Shown here one piece after another: positions 40,512-49,458 of a stretch of DNA of 64,000 bases; the first letter of the stretch is position 1; each line of letters opens with the position of its first letter. The position numbers and the translations under genes were made by a program. Location of the stretch: the NCBI GenBank assembly GCA_002281855.1, contig NCHQ01000002.1, positions 1 to 64,000 on the forward strand, given 5' to 3'. The stretch comes from Rhodospirillales bacterium 24-66-33. Lineage in GTDB: Bacteria > Pseudomonadota > Alphaproteobacteria > Reyranellales > Reyranellaceae. The notes beneath the pieces were generated by a model that did no database searches, was not told the origin of the DNA, and saw only the letters and a list, made by a program, of their open reading frames with translations.

Positions 40512-43500
40512 TGTCTCTGCCGTTCGCCAGTTCGCTGGCTGCAATCCCTCGCAAGGCTGTCAAATGGACCCTTGCGGGCCTGCCGGAAGGGGCCGACGCG
40601 CTGATCCTCGCCGAGCTGGCGCGCGCGACCGGCGGCGCGGACATTCTGCACGTGGCGCGCGACGGTCAGCGGCTGGAGCGGCTGCAGGACGGGCTGCGCT
40701 TCTTCAGCCCCGATCGCGAGGTGCTGGTTTTCCCGGCCTGGGATTGCCTGCCCTACGACCGCATGTCGCCGCATCCCGACATCGTGGCAGAGCGGCTGGA
40801 GACCTTGAGCCGGCTGGCCGCACCCAAGGGCCTTGGGGCACCGGCGCGGATCATCCTCGCTTCGGTGGGCGCCGTGCTGCAGCGTGTGCCGCCCAGGAGC
40901 CTTTACACCGAGGCGGCGACGATCCTGCGCAAAGGCCAGACGGTCGACGTGGCCTGGCTCACGAAATTTCTGGGCGAGAACGGCTATGGCCGGGCCGAGA
41001 CGGTGATGGAGCCGGGCGAGTTCGCCGTGCGCGGCGGCCTGTTCGATCTCTTCCCACCGGGCACCAAGGAGCCGCTGAGGCTCGACCTGTTCGGCGACAC
41101 GCTTGAGGCCATCCGCTCCTTCGATCCAATGAGCCAGCGTTCGACCGGCACGCGCGAGGAAGTCGTGCTGCTGCCGGTCAGCGAAGTCCTGCTGACGCCC
41201 GCGAGCATCGAGCGCTTCCGCAGCGGCTATCGCGATCTGTTCGGGAACGTCTCGGGCGACGACCTGCTCTACGAAGCGGTCTCGGCCGGCCAGCGCCATG
41301 TCGGTGTCGAACACTGGCTGCCGCTGTTCCACGACCACATGGAAACGCTGCTCGACTACTGCCCCGGCGCGGTTGTGACGGCCGATCATGAGGCCGCGGA
41401 AGCCTTAAGCGCGCGCTACGAGCTGATCGCCGACTATTACGATGCCCGCCAGAAGACCGGCGCCAAGGGCGGCATGACCGGCGGCGCGGACTACAAGCCG
41501 CTGCCCCCCGACCGGCTCTACCTGAAGCCCTCGGAATGGGAGCGGCTGCTCGACGGCCGTACCGTCGCGCAGTTCTCGACCTTCGATTCGGCTCCGGGCG
41601 CGGTCAACACGATCGATCTCGGCGGCCGCCGCCACGAGGGCTTCGCGCAGGCGCGCACCGCGCAGGGCGTGAACCTGTTCGACAAGGTGGCCGAGCACGT
41701 GAAGGCGGCAAACGAGGCCGGCCGCCGCATCGTCGTCGCGGGCTACACCGACGGCTCGACAACGCGCCTGCAGCATCTCCTGCAGGAGCATGGTGCCACC
41801 ACGCCGGTGCTTGCGGCCGACTTCGCCATGGTGCAGGGACTGCCTGCCGGCGTGCTCGCTATCGCGATATGGCCGCTGGAGCACGGTTTCGTGCTCGATG
41901 GGCTGGAGGTGATCGGCGAGGAGGACATTCTCGGCGACCGCCTGTCGCGGCCGGCCAAGAAGCGCCGACCGTCGGAGCGCTTCATTGCCGAGGCCTCGGC
42001 GCTCAGTGACGGCGATCTCGTGGTGCATCGCGAGCATGGCGTCGGCCGCTACGAAGGTCTGGTGACGCTCGAGATCCACCACGCGCGCCACGACTGTCTG
42101 CGGCTCACGTATGAAGGCGGCGACAAGCTCTTCGTGCCGGTCGAGAACATCGATGTGCTGAGCCGCTACGGCGCCGGCGAGGAGGGCGCGGTGCTCGACC
42201 GTCTGGGCGGCGTCGCCTGGCAGTCGCGCAAGGCGAGGCTCAAGCAGCGCATCGCCGACATGGCCGACCGGTTGATCCAGATCGCCGCCGAGCGCGCGGT
42301 CAAGCGCGGCGAGACGCTCAGCCCGCCTGAAGGCCTGTACGAGGAATTCTGCGCGCGCTTCCCCTATGCCGAGACCGACGACCAGCTGCAGGCGATCTCC
42401 GATGTCATGGATGATCTGTCGTCCGGCAAGCCGATGGACCGGCTGGTCTGCGGCGATGTCGGCTTCGGCAAGACCGAGGTGGCGCTGCGGGCGGCCTTCG
42501 TCGCGGCGATGTCGGGCAAGCAGGTGGCGGTGATCGGCCCGACGACCCTGCTGGCCCGCCAGCACCACCGCACCTTCGTCGAACGGTTCCAGAGCATGCC
42601 GGTGAATATCGGGCGCCTGTCGCGCCTGGTCACGGCCAAGGAGGCCAAGGCCACCAAGGAAGGGCTGAAGGACGGCACGATCAACATCGTCTGCGGCACG
42701 CATGCGCTGCTGGCCAAGGGCATCGAATTCAAGGATCTCGGCCTGCTGATCGTCGACGAGGAGCAGCATTTCGGCGTCGCCCACAAGGAGCGACTGAAGG
42801 AGCTGCGCGCCGACGTCCATGTGTTGACCCTGACCGCGACGCCGATCCCGCGCACCCTGCAGCTCGCGCTGACCGGCGTGCGTGACATGAGCCTGATCGC
42901 CACGCCGCCAGTCGACCGGCTGGCCGTGCGCACCTTCATCACGCCGTTCGACGGCGTCACCATCCGCGAGGCGCTGCTGCGCGAACAGTTCCGCGGCGGC
43001 CAGACCTTCTATGTCTGCCCGAGGGTCGAGGATCTGGCGTCGGTCGCGGCGGAAATCCGCGAGCTGGTGCCGGAGATCCGGCTCGGCATGGCGCACGGCA
43101 AGCTGTCGCCGACCACCATCGAGAACACGATGCAGGATTTCGTCGAGGGCAAGTTCGACGTGCTGCTCTCCACGAACATCGTGGAAAGCGGCCTCGACAT
43201 CCGCAACGCCAACACGATGATCATCCATCGCGCCGACATGTTCGGTCTCGCCCAGCTCTACCAGCTGCGCGGCCGGGTCGGTCGCGGGAAGACGCGGGCC
43301 TATGCCTATCTCACGGTGCCGCCGGGGCGGGCGCTGAACGAGTCGGCGGCCAAGCGGCTCGAGGTGATGCAGACCCTCGACACGCTGGGCGCGGGCTTCC
43401 AGCTCGCCAGCCACGATCTCGACATCCGCGGCGCCGGCAATCTCCTGGGCGACGAGCAGTCGGGCCATATCCGCGAGGTCGGCATCGAGCTCTACCAGCA

Positions 43501-44008
43501 GCTCCTGGAGGAGGCCGTCGCGGCCGCGCGCGGGCGCTCCGACGAGGCCGAGAAGTCGGAATGGTCGCCGCAGATCAACCTCGGCATCCCTGTGCTGATC
43601 CCCGAGGAATACGTGCCAGATCTCTCGGTGCGCATGGGCCTCTACCGCCGCCTGGGCGGCCTCACCAGCCAGAGCGAGATCGATTCCTTTGCCGCCGAAC
43701 TGGTCGACCGGTTCGGCCGTATGCCCGTCGAGGCGGAGTTCCTGCTGAATACCGTGGCGCTCAAGCTGCTGTGCCGCGCCGCCCATGTCGAAAAGATCGA
43801 TGCCGGCGAGAAGGCGGTCGTCTTCAGCTTCCACGACAACAAGTTCGAGCGGCCCGACCGCCTGATCGGCTGGATCCAGAAGAATGCGCCGCTGGTGAAA
43901 CTCAGGCCGGACCACCGCGTGATCGTGCAGCGCGTCTGGAAGGAAGAGCGGGAGCGGCTTTCGGGCGTGACGTCGATCGTTTCTTCGCTGGCGAAGCTCG
44001 CCGCTTAG
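40511..44008 (+). CDS. mfd: Transcription-repair coupling factor
   Basis: 1165 residues from a GTG overlapping the sdhE stop. The N-terminal UvrB-like module is followed by the RNA polymerase-interacting domain with VVHREHGVGRYEGL (about 504-517). The RecG-like translocase has CGDVGFGKTEVALRA (about 652-666), the DEEQHFG box (about 752-758), and QLRGRVGRG. A C-terminal TRCF domain completes it. It removes stalled RNA polymerase and recruits UvrA. The 3' end overlaps the convergent TetR gene by 107 bases. Confidence 0.95.
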   Translation: MSLPFASSLAAIPRKAVKWTLAGLPEGADALILAELARATGGADILHVARDGQRLERLQDGLRFFSPDREVLVFPAWDCLPYDRMSPHPDIVAERLETLSRLAAPKGLGAPARIILASVGAVLQRVPPRSLYTEAATILRKGQTVDVAWLTKFLGENGYGRAETVMEPGEFAVRGGLFDLFPPGTKEPLRLDLFGDTLEAIRSFDPMSQRSTGTREEVVLLPVSEVLLTPASIERFRSGYRDLFGNVSGDDLLYEAVSAGQRHVGVEHWLPLFHDHMETLLDYCPGAVVTADHEAAEALSARYELIADYYDARQKTGAKGGMTGGADYKPLPPDRLYLKPSEWERLLDGRTVAQFSTFDSAPGAVNTIDLGGRRHEGFAQARTAQGVNLFDKVAEHVKAANEAGRRIVVAGYTDGSTTRLQHLLQEHGATTPVLAADFAMVQGLPAGVLAIAIWPLEHGFVLDGLEVIGEEDILGDRLSRPAKKRRPSERFIAEASALSDGDLVVHREHGVGRYEGLVTLEIHHARHDCLRLTYEGGDKLFVPVENIDVLSRYGAGEEGAVLDRLGGVAWQSRKARLKQRIADMADRLIQIAAERAVKRGETLSPPEGLYEEFCARFPYAETDDQLQAISDVMDDLSSGKPMDRLVCGDVGFGKTEVALRAAFVAAMSGKQVAVIGPTTLLARQHHRTFVERFQSMPVNIGRLSRLVTAKEAKATKEGLKDGTINIVCGTHALLAKGIEFKDLGLLIVDEEQHFGVAHKERLKELRADVHVLTLTATPIPRTLQLALTGVRDMSLIATPPVDRLAVRTFITPFDGVTIREALLREQFRGGQTFYVCPRVEDLASVAAEIRELVPEIRLGMAHGKLSPTTIENTMQDFVEGKFDVLLSTNIVESGLDIRNANTMIIHRADMFGLAQLYQLRGRVGRGKTRAYAYLTVPPGRALNESAAKRLEVMQTLDTLGAGFQLASHDLDIRGAGNLLGDEQSGHIREVGIELYQQLLEEAVAAARGRSDEAEKSEWSPQINLGIPVLIPEEYVPDLSVRMGLYRRLGGLTSQSEIDSFAAELVDRFGRMPVEAEFLLNTVALKLLCRAAHVEKIDAGEKAVVFSFHDNKFERPDRLIGWIQKNAPLVKLRPDHRVIVQRVWKEERERLSGVTSIVSSLAKLAA

Positions 44009-44567
44009 GCGCGGGCTTCTTCGGTTTCGGCTTCATCAATGTCTTCGCAGCACGCCGGGCGCAGCGCAGCAGCCAATCGCTGAGCCGCGTGTCGCCCGAA
44101 GCGCGGGCCAGCGCCACGGCGCCGACCGCGAGGATCGCGACGGCGGTCGCATCGGCATCGAGCGCGCGCTTCCTTCCGCGCGCCAGCTCGGCGATCACCC
44201 CGTGCAGCACGTTGGCATAAGCGAGCCGTGCCGACAGCGGCGACCGGGCGACGTCTCCGGCCAGGGCGGCGAGGGCACAACCCTGCGCCGTGGCGCTCAG
44301 ACTCTCCCGATCGAGATAGGCATCCAGCACTGCAGAGGGCTTCCCGGCGCGCAGCTTGGGCAGCAATCCATGTCCCATCCGCACGATCTCGGCGAACAGG
44401 GCGTCCTTCGAGGTGAAGTGTGCATAGAACGCGCCGCGCGTCAGCCCGGCCGCCAGCATGATGTCGTCGATGTTGGTGCCGGCATGGCCACGCAGCCGGA
44501 ACAGCCTTGCGGCATGTTCGACGATCTCGGCGCGGATGGCGGCCTTTCGGGTGGCGCTGATGGGCAT
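43902..44567 (-). CDS. TetR-family transcriptional regulator with basic tail
   Basis: 221 residues. The N-terminal HTH (about 12-58) contains ARLFRLRGHAGTNIDDIMLAAGL and GAFYAHFTSKDALFAEIV, as in AcrR-type repressors. The ligand domain ends near residue 175. A Lys/Pro/Arg/Ala-rich tail (about 175-221) follows, and its last 36 residues or so are read antisense to the 3' end of mfd. The tail may be functional or a by-product of a lost stop. The ATG is inside an AT-rich dyad (44566-44589) that fits autoregulation. The nearest target candidates lie on the same strand upstream (DsbA/MFS/SDR). Confidence 0.82.
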   Translation of the reverse strand: MPISATRKAAIRAEIVEHAARLFRLRGHAGTNIDDIMLAAGLTRGAFYAHFTSKDALFAEIVRMGHGLLPKLRAGKPSAVLDAYLDRESLSATAQGCALAALAGDVARSPLSARLAYANVLHGVIAELARGRKRALDADATAVAILAVGAVALARASGDTRLSDWLLRCARRAAKTLMKPKPKKPAPKRRASPAKKRSTSRPKAAPALPSRRAARSRGGPA

Positions 44568-44593
44568 GATATGTCGATAATCATATCATATGA
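44566..44593. promoter_or_regulatory. Overlapping AT-rich operator dyads at TetR start
   Basis: ATGATATG (44566-44573) and CATATCAT (44582-44589) form a perfect 8-bp dyad with an 8-base spacer. TCATATCATATGA (44581-44593) is a second, 13-base dyad. They cover the start codon and leader of the TetR gene and stand out by AT content, the expected form of a TetR-family operator. Confidence 0.55.
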
Positions 44594-44618
44594 GGATTGA
44601 CATACGAACGGTCACGAG

Positions 44619-44697
44619 CTGGGGGCGCGCCACTCCAGTGGCGCGATCATGTTCTGCGCTCAAACGAAGACGCGCCACTGGAGTGGCGCGCCCCCAG
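44619..44697. repeat. Inverted pair of palindromic GCGCCACT-type repeats
   Basis: A 27-base arm (44619-44645) and its perfect reverse complement (44671-44697) are separated by 25 bases. Each arm carries the family core GCGCCACT, CC or GG, AGTGGCGC. The whole can fold into a long hairpin between the TetR gene and the DsbA-like gene. Confidence 0.9.
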
Positions 44698-44703
44698 CAA
44701 GGA

Positions 44704-45363
44704 TCAAGCAGTCGACTGTGCCGCGCTGGTGGCGGCGTCGCGTTCGGCGAGGTTGAAGACCTCGACGAAGGCGGGCGGCGGCTGGGCGCCGGAGACGGCG
44801 TATTTGCGGTTCACGATGAAGCAGGGCACGCCGTTGATGCCGAGGCGGCGGGCATAGACGTCGGAGGCGACGACTTCCTGTCGACCTTCGTCGCCCGACA
44901 GGAAGTGCCGGACAGGGTCTTCCTCGATCCCGGCGCGGACCGCGACCTCGACCAGCGTATCGAGGTCCCCGATGTCGAGCCCTTCCTCGAAATAGGCCTT
45001 GAACAGCTCGCCCACCACCTCGTCCTGCCGCTCGCTCTTGGCGCTCCAATGCACCAGCCGGTGCGACAGCACGGTGTTGGGCGTGCGCTTGATGCGCGAG
45101 AACTGGAAGTCGATTCCGGCCTCGCGGCCGCTCTCGGCGATCGCCTGATAGATTTGGCGCGGCCGGTCGCCGCCCCCGAACTTGGCGCGGACATAGTCGT
45201 CGCGCGTCATGCCCTCGGCCGGCATGTCGGGATTGAGCTGGAAGGGGCGCCACGCGACCGCGACGTCGGTGCGGCCGCTCTGCTCCAGCGCGCGCTCGAA
45301 GCGGCGCTTGCCGATGTAGCACCAGGGACAGATCGTATCGGAGACGATGTCGACGTAGATCAT
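44704..45363 (-). CDS. DsbA-family oxidoreductase (FrnE-like)
   Basis: 219 residues without a signal peptide. The redox pair CPWC (12-15) lies in DTICPWCYIGK, and the inserted helical domain and C-terminal PCFIVNRKYAVSGAQP cis-Pro region fit the FrnE/2-hydroxychromene-carboxylate isomerase-like group. It is a cytoplasmic thiol-disulfide or GSH-dependent enzyme. The start overlaps the MFS stop (ATGA), so SDR-MFS-DsbA forms one operon. Confidence 0.87.
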   Translation of the reverse strand: MIYVDIVSDTICPWCYIGKRRFERALEQSGRTDVAVAWRPFQLNPDMPAEGMTRDDYVRAKFGGGDRPRQIYQAIAESGREAGIDFQFSRIKRTPNTVLSHRLVHWSAKSERQDEVVGELFKAYFEEGLDIGDLDTLVEVAVRAGIEEDPVRHFLSGDEGRQEVVASDVYARRLGINGVPCFIVNRKYAVSGAQPPPAFVEVFNLAERDAATSAAQSTA

Positions 45364-46559
45364 GGGCCGAGCTTAAGCCTTTCGCGCCAGTGCAGGAAGA
45401 GGCCGGCGGCGGCCGCCACGCCCAGGGCGAGCGTGGTCAGCCAGGCGGCGCTGGGCCAGCCACCCCAGGCCACGAGGGCACCGGTGATCGGGGGCCCGAG
45501 AAGCCCGCCGATGTTGGAGCCCTGCATCAGGAGGCCGGTCGACGCGCCGGCCAGTTCCCGTCGCGGCGCATGAACCGGAATGGCCGTGAACAGGGCCCCC
45601 GGCACGACGCCGATCACCGCCGAGTAGACGCCGGCCAGAAGCAGCCGCCCGAGGTCGGGTACGCCGCTCACGAAGATGCCGGCGGCGCACAGGCTCATCG
45701 ACAGGGTGGCGCCGACGATCACCGTGACCCGCGCCACGCGGCGGTGCAGCAGCCAGCCGGCCCCGAGATTGCCGGTCACGTTCAGGATGGCGACCACGGC
45801 CGTGACGATGGCCGCCGTCGAGGTCGAATAGCCCAGCCGTTCGATCAGGAGCGTCGGCAGGAAGCCGATGATCGCGAACCAGCAGCAAGCATAGGCGCCG
45901 AAGCAGAGCGCAATCGCCAGCGGGCCGCCGCTGGTGGCGACTTCCTTCATTTCCGCGAGGACAGGACGGCGCGCGACCGGCAACGGATCGAGCTCGCGTC
46001 GCGGCACGGCGCGCAGGAGGAGCGCGGCTGCCATCAGCGCGGCGGCCCCGGCCGCGACCAGCCAGACGGTCCGCCACGACGTACCGGGCAGGACGATTGC
46101 CGCGATCACCATCATGGTGCCCGAGCCCGCAGGCATGTAGGTGCTCCAGATCGCCAGGGTGAGGCGCTGGTCGGCCGGACGCGTGAGTCGCAGCAACAGG
46201 GTCGGCACGGCCACGACGACGGTGATGAAGCCGAGCCCTTCCAGGACGCGGCCGACCAGCAGCGCCTCGACGTTGGGTGCGAAAGCGCCGGCGAAGCTGG
46301 CTGCCCCGGCCAGCAGCGTGCCGAAGATCGCCAGCCGCCGGTGGCCGACGCGATCAGCCGTCAGGGCGATCGCCATGCCGCCCAGCGCCGTCATCAGGTT
46401 GATGACCGACAGCAGCCAGCCCGCCTGCTCGAGGGTCGCGCCGAGATCCTCGCGGATCGACGGCAGCGCGGGCGGCGCCTTGCCGACCTGGAACGCCGCG
46501 ACCATGCCGGCGGCGACCAGCAGCGCGGCCAGCGGCCACGGCGTGCGGGTTGGAGTCAG
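45360..46559 (-). CDS. MFS transporter (start uncertain, possible CTG)
   Basis: 399 residues if started at a CTG (46559) that overlaps the SDR stop. No ATG, GTG or TTG lies near it in frame, and the next ATG (46505) would remove most of the first helix. About twelve helices are predicted, with MFS loops such as LTADRVGHRRLAIFG (about 62-76) after helix 2. The middle loop is short. It is a drug/metabolite exporter of unknown substrate. Coupling to the SDR gene upstream and the DsbA-like gene downstream suggests joint regulation. Confidence 0.75.
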   Translation of the reverse strand: MTPTRTPWPLAALLVAAGMVAAFQVGKAPPALPSIREDLGATLEQAGWLLSVINLMTALGGMAIALTADRVGHRRLAIFGTLLAGAASFAGAFAPNVEALLVGRVLEGLGFITVVVAVPTLLLRLTRPADQRLTLAIWSTYMPAGSGTMMVIAAIVLPGTSWRTVWLVAAGAAALMAAALLLRAVPRRELDPLPVARRPVLAEMKEVATSGGPLAIALCFGAYACCWFAIIGFLPTLLIERLGYSTSTAAIVTAVVAILNVTGNLGAGWLLHRRVARVTVIVGATLSMSLCAAGIFVSGVPDLGRLLLAGVYSAVIGVVPGALFTAIPVHAPRRELAGASTGLLMQGSNIGGLLGPPITGALVAWGGWPSAAWLTTLALGVAAAAGLFLHWRERLKLGP

Positions 46560-47317
46560 TACTGCACCCGCGCGGTGATGGCGCCGTCGACCACCATGTT
46601 GATGCCGGTGATGAAAGAGGCGGGCGCGCCGGCCAGGAACACGACGGCGCTGGCCACTTCCTGCGGCGTGCCCATGCGGCCCATGGGATTGCGCGCCAGC
46701 GAGCGCGTGTAGCGTTCCGTGGCGGCGTCGCGCTGGCGGCCCCAGGTGTTGCCGTCCTCGAGGATCGTGCCCGGCGAAACCATGTTCACGCGTACGCCTC
46801 TGGGCGCCAGTTCGATTGCCATCGACTTGACCATGGGCACGAGCGCCGCCTTGACCGAACGATAGGGCTGGGTCGGGCCGGCGACCTCGACCAGCGAGGT
46901 CGTGCCGATGATGGTGAGTGTGGCGCCCTGGCCGCACGCCTCGAGATGCGGCCGGACGGCCAGCACCGCGTTGACCGTGGCGACCAGGTCGATCTCGATG
47001 GCCTTGCGCCAGCCCTCGGCAGTGTTGTCGGTGCCGAGCGCACTCACGTTGGCCACGAAATGGTCGATGCCGCCCTCGGCCGCGAAGCCGTCGATCCAGG
47101 CCTTGAGGGCCGCGCTGTCGGTAACGTCGAGCGCCGTACCGGTGGCGCGGCCCTGTTGCGCGCGCCATTCCGCCTCGCGCTCCTTCACCAGCGCCGCATC
47201 GCGGGCGCAGAAGCCTACAACTGCGCCTTCGGCGAGGAAAGTGTCGACGATGGCGCGGCCGATGCTCTTGGTGCCGCCGGTCACCATCACGCGCTTGCCT
47301 TTGAGACCGAGGTCCAT
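46556..47317 (-). CDS. SDR-family oxidoreductase
   Basis: 253 residues. The nucleotide-binding motif is TGGTKSIGRA (about 13-22), the NxSA element replaces the usual NNAG (VANVSALG, about 88-95), and the catalytic S/Y/K are in GTTSLVEVAG and PYRSVKAAL (about 138-160). The cofactor is probably NADP. It is the first gene of the SDR-MFS-DsbA operon, divergent from another SDR at 47377 with only 59 bases between them, a shared control region. Confidence 0.86.
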   Translation of the reverse strand: MDLGLKGKRVMVTGGTKSIGRAIVDTFLAEGAVVGFCARDAALVKEREAEWRAQQGRATGTALDVTDSAALKAWIDGFAAEGGIDHFVANVSALGTDNTAEGWRKAIEIDLVATVNAVLAVRPHLEACGQGATLTIIGTTSLVEVAGPTQPYRSVKAALVPMVKSMAIELAPRGVRVNMVSPGTILEDGNTWGRQRDAATERYTRSLARNPMGRMGTPQEVASAVVFLAGAPASFITGINMVVDGAITARVQY

Positions 47318-47376
47318 GTTTCCTCCGTACGGGTCGCTCGCCTATAAGGCCGGCATGAAACAGTGGAGCGTCCGGC

Positions 47377-48144
47377 ATGTCCAAGCGATTCGACCTTAGC
47401 GGCAAAGTGGCCCTGGTGACCGGCGCCTCGTCGGGCCTCGGCGTTCACTTCGCGCGCACTCTGGCCGAAGCGGGCGCTTCGGTGGCGATCGCGGCGCGGC
47501 GTGCCGGCCGGCTCGCCTCTCTGCAGGCGGAACTGGAGCAGGGGGGCGCCAAGGCGCTGGCCGTCGATCTCGACGTGCAGTCGGCGGAGTCGATCGCCGC
47601 GGCCTTCGACAAGGTGGAGGCGACGCTGGGACCGGTCGATATCCTGGTGAACAATGCCGGCATCTCGATCGTGAAGCCGGCGCTCGACATGCCCGAAGCC
47701 GACTGGGATTCGGTCGTCGACACCAACCTGCGCGGCGCTTGGCTGATGACGCAGACTGCGGGCAAACGCTGGGTGGCGGCCAAGCGTCCGGGCTCGATCG
47801 TCAACATCGCCTCGATCCTGGGCCTGCGCACGATCGGCCAGGTGGCGCCCTACAATGCCTCGAAGGCGGGGCTGATCCATCTCACGCGGGCGCTGGCCAT
47901 GGAGTGGGCGCGCTACCAGATCCGCGTCAACGCGATCTGCCCGGGCTACATCGAAACCGAGATGAACGGCGATTTCTGGAAGACGCCGGGCGGCCAGCGC
48001 CTGATCGACCGCATCCCGCAACGCCGTATCGGCCAGCCCGAGCATCTCGACGGCGCGCTGCTCCTGCTCGCTTCGGAAGCGGGTGCGTTCATGACCGGCA
48101 GCATCATCACCGTCGACGGCGGCCACATGGTGAGTTCGCTCTAA
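47377..48144 (+). CDS. SDR-family oxidoreductase (FabG-like)
   Basis: 255 residues: TGASSGLGVHFA (about 15-26), NNAGISIV (about 91-98), catalytic S-Y-K in IASILGLRT and YNASKAGLIHLTRALAMEW. The C-terminus TGSIITVDGGHM is typical of classical SDRs. It is close in type to 3-oxoacyl-ACP/CoA reductases and 2,5-diketogluconate-type reductases. It is divergent from the SDR-MFS-DsbA operon and followed by a large inverted repeat. Confidence 0.87.
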   Translation: MSKRFDLSGKVALVTGASSGLGVHFARTLAEAGASVAIAARRAGRLASLQAELEQGGAKALAVDLDVQSAESIAAAFDKVEATLGPVDILVNNAGISIVKPALDMPEADWDSVVDTNLRGAWLMTQTAGKRWVAAKRPGSIVNIASILGLRTIGQVAPYNASKAGLIHLTRALAMEWARYQIRVNAICPGYIETEMNGDFWKTPGGQRLIDRIPQRRIGQPEHLDGALLLLASEAGAFMTGSIITVDGGHMVSSL

Positions 48145-48172
48145 AACGGGATGAATTGAAAATAGAATTAAA

Positions 48173-48300
48173 CCCGTCGTCTCGACCGGAGCCTCGCGCA
48201 GCGAGGCGTAGCGGAGAGACCTTCCCTCCACGCATAGCCGGCTATTCGTAGGTGCAAGGTCTCTCCACTCCGCGCTGCGCGCTCCGGTCGAGACGACGGG
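48173..48300. repeat. Large inverted repeat with 20-bp perfect arms
   Basis: Twenty-base arms at 48173-48192 and 48281-48300 (beginning CCCGTCGTCTCGACCGG and mirrored) are perfect reverse complements. Inside them GGAGAGACCTT (48213 region) and AAGGTCTCTCC also pair. It lies between convergent genes and may double as a transcription terminator region. Confidence 0.85.
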
Positions 48301-48303
48301 ACA

Positions 48304-49443
48304 TCACCATCCGTTGATGCGGTCGTAGACGTCGACCACCGACCTGCCGCCGTCGAGGTCGCTGTCGACGACGTAGTAGCGGTCGTAGGCCGCCGCGGTG
48401 ATGCAGGCGTGGTTGGGCAGGATCCGGACGCGCGCGCCGATCGGAAGGTTGCCGTAGGGCAGCGGATCGTCGGCGGCGACGAAGCCGTGCTCCTGCGAGC
48501 ATTCGATGACGGCCATGCCGGCGGCAGGCGGATCGGCGATGGTGCCGTAGCCGACCTTGGGTTGGAATTCCTGGGCGCTGATATCCTTGGAGAGCGCCAG
48601 CGCGCCGGCGTCGACCAGCAGCTGGTTGCGGTGCGGATAGTGGCCGATCACCGAGGCCACCACGGAGAGCGCGATGTCGCCGGCACCGCACGCGCCGATA
48701 TATTCCTGGTCGAGATCGTTGAAGACATAGACGCCCGGCCGCATCTCGGTGATGCCGGTAAAGTCGCGAGAATGCACGGCCGTCGGCGTCGAGCCAGCCG
48801 AGACGATCGGGCAGGGAATGCCGGCTTCGCGCAGTTTCTCCGCCGCGGTCACGATGGCCAGACGTTCCTGCTCGGCGACGGCCGCGATTCCGTCTGGGGT
48901 GCTTTGGTGATAGGAGTGACCGGCATGGGTCATGACGCCGGCCAGGTCCACGCCGGGCACCTCGTGCAGGACGCGGGCGATGTCGAGCAGGCCGGGCAGA
49001 GCGGGGAAGGGCAGACCGGCGCGGCCGCCACCGCTGTCGATCTCGATGAACACCGAGAAAGTGTCGCCGTCCTTCGCCGCGGCCGCGATGGCCTTGGCCA
49101 CGCTGAGATTGTCGGTAACGATGCGCAGGTTGACGCCGCGCCGGCGCAGCTCCGTCACTGCGCCGAGCTTGGAGGGGATGATGCCGACGCCGTAGAGGAT
49201 GTCGTTAAAGCCGCCATCGGCGAAGTAGCGCGCCTCCGCCAGGGTCGAGACCGTGATCCGCCCGTCATGGCCCTCGACGGCCATACGGCCGATCTCGACC
49301 GATTTGGCGGTCTTGAGGTGCGGGCGGAGCATGACACCTGCGCTAAGAAGCCGCTCGCTCATGCGCTTGAGGTTGCGGCGCAGGATCGCCCGGTCGAGAA
49401 TGAGGGCGGGAGTCGGCAGATCGTCGATTGTCTGTGTGGCCAT
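48304..49443 (-). CDS. DSD1-type PLP enzyme (D-threonine aldolase/D-serine dehydratase family)
   Basis: 379 residues from the ATG at 49443. An alanine-racemase-type N-terminal barrel has the PLP lysine in LRPHLKTAKS (about 43-52). The C-terminal domain carries the metal-binding segment LPNHACITA (about 344-352), as in DSD1-type proteins that dehydrate or cleave D-3-hydroxy amino acids. Which D-hydroxy acid it uses is not readable. It is divergent from the CYTH gene with a gap of only 15 bases, which leaves little room for two promoters. Confidence 0.85.
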   Translation of the reverse strand: MATQTIDDLPTPALILDRAILRRNLKRMSERLLSAGVMLRPHLKTAKSVEIGRMAVEGHDGRITVSTLAEARYFADGGFNDILYGVGIIPSKLGAVTELRRRGVNLRIVTDNLSVAKAIAAAAKDGDTFSVFIEIDSGGGRAGLPFPALPGLLDIARVLHEVPGVDLAGVMTHAGHSYHQSTPDGIAAVAEQERLAIVTAAEKLREAGIPCPIVSAGSTPTAVHSRDFTGITEMRPGVYVFNDLDQEYIGACGAGDIALSVVASVIGHYPHRNQLLVDAGALALSKDISAQEFQPKVGYGTIADPPAAGMAVIECSQEHGFVAADDPLPYGNLPIGARVRILPNHACITAAAYDRYYVVDSDLDGGRSVVDVYDRINGW

Positions 49444-49458
49444 GGTGACGATTTTAGC

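Noticed and set aside
41405..43915. 836-codon minus-strand open frame within mfd
   Set aside because: The frame is antisense to mfd, with His/Arg/Ala/Asp-rich low-information composition typical of shadows.
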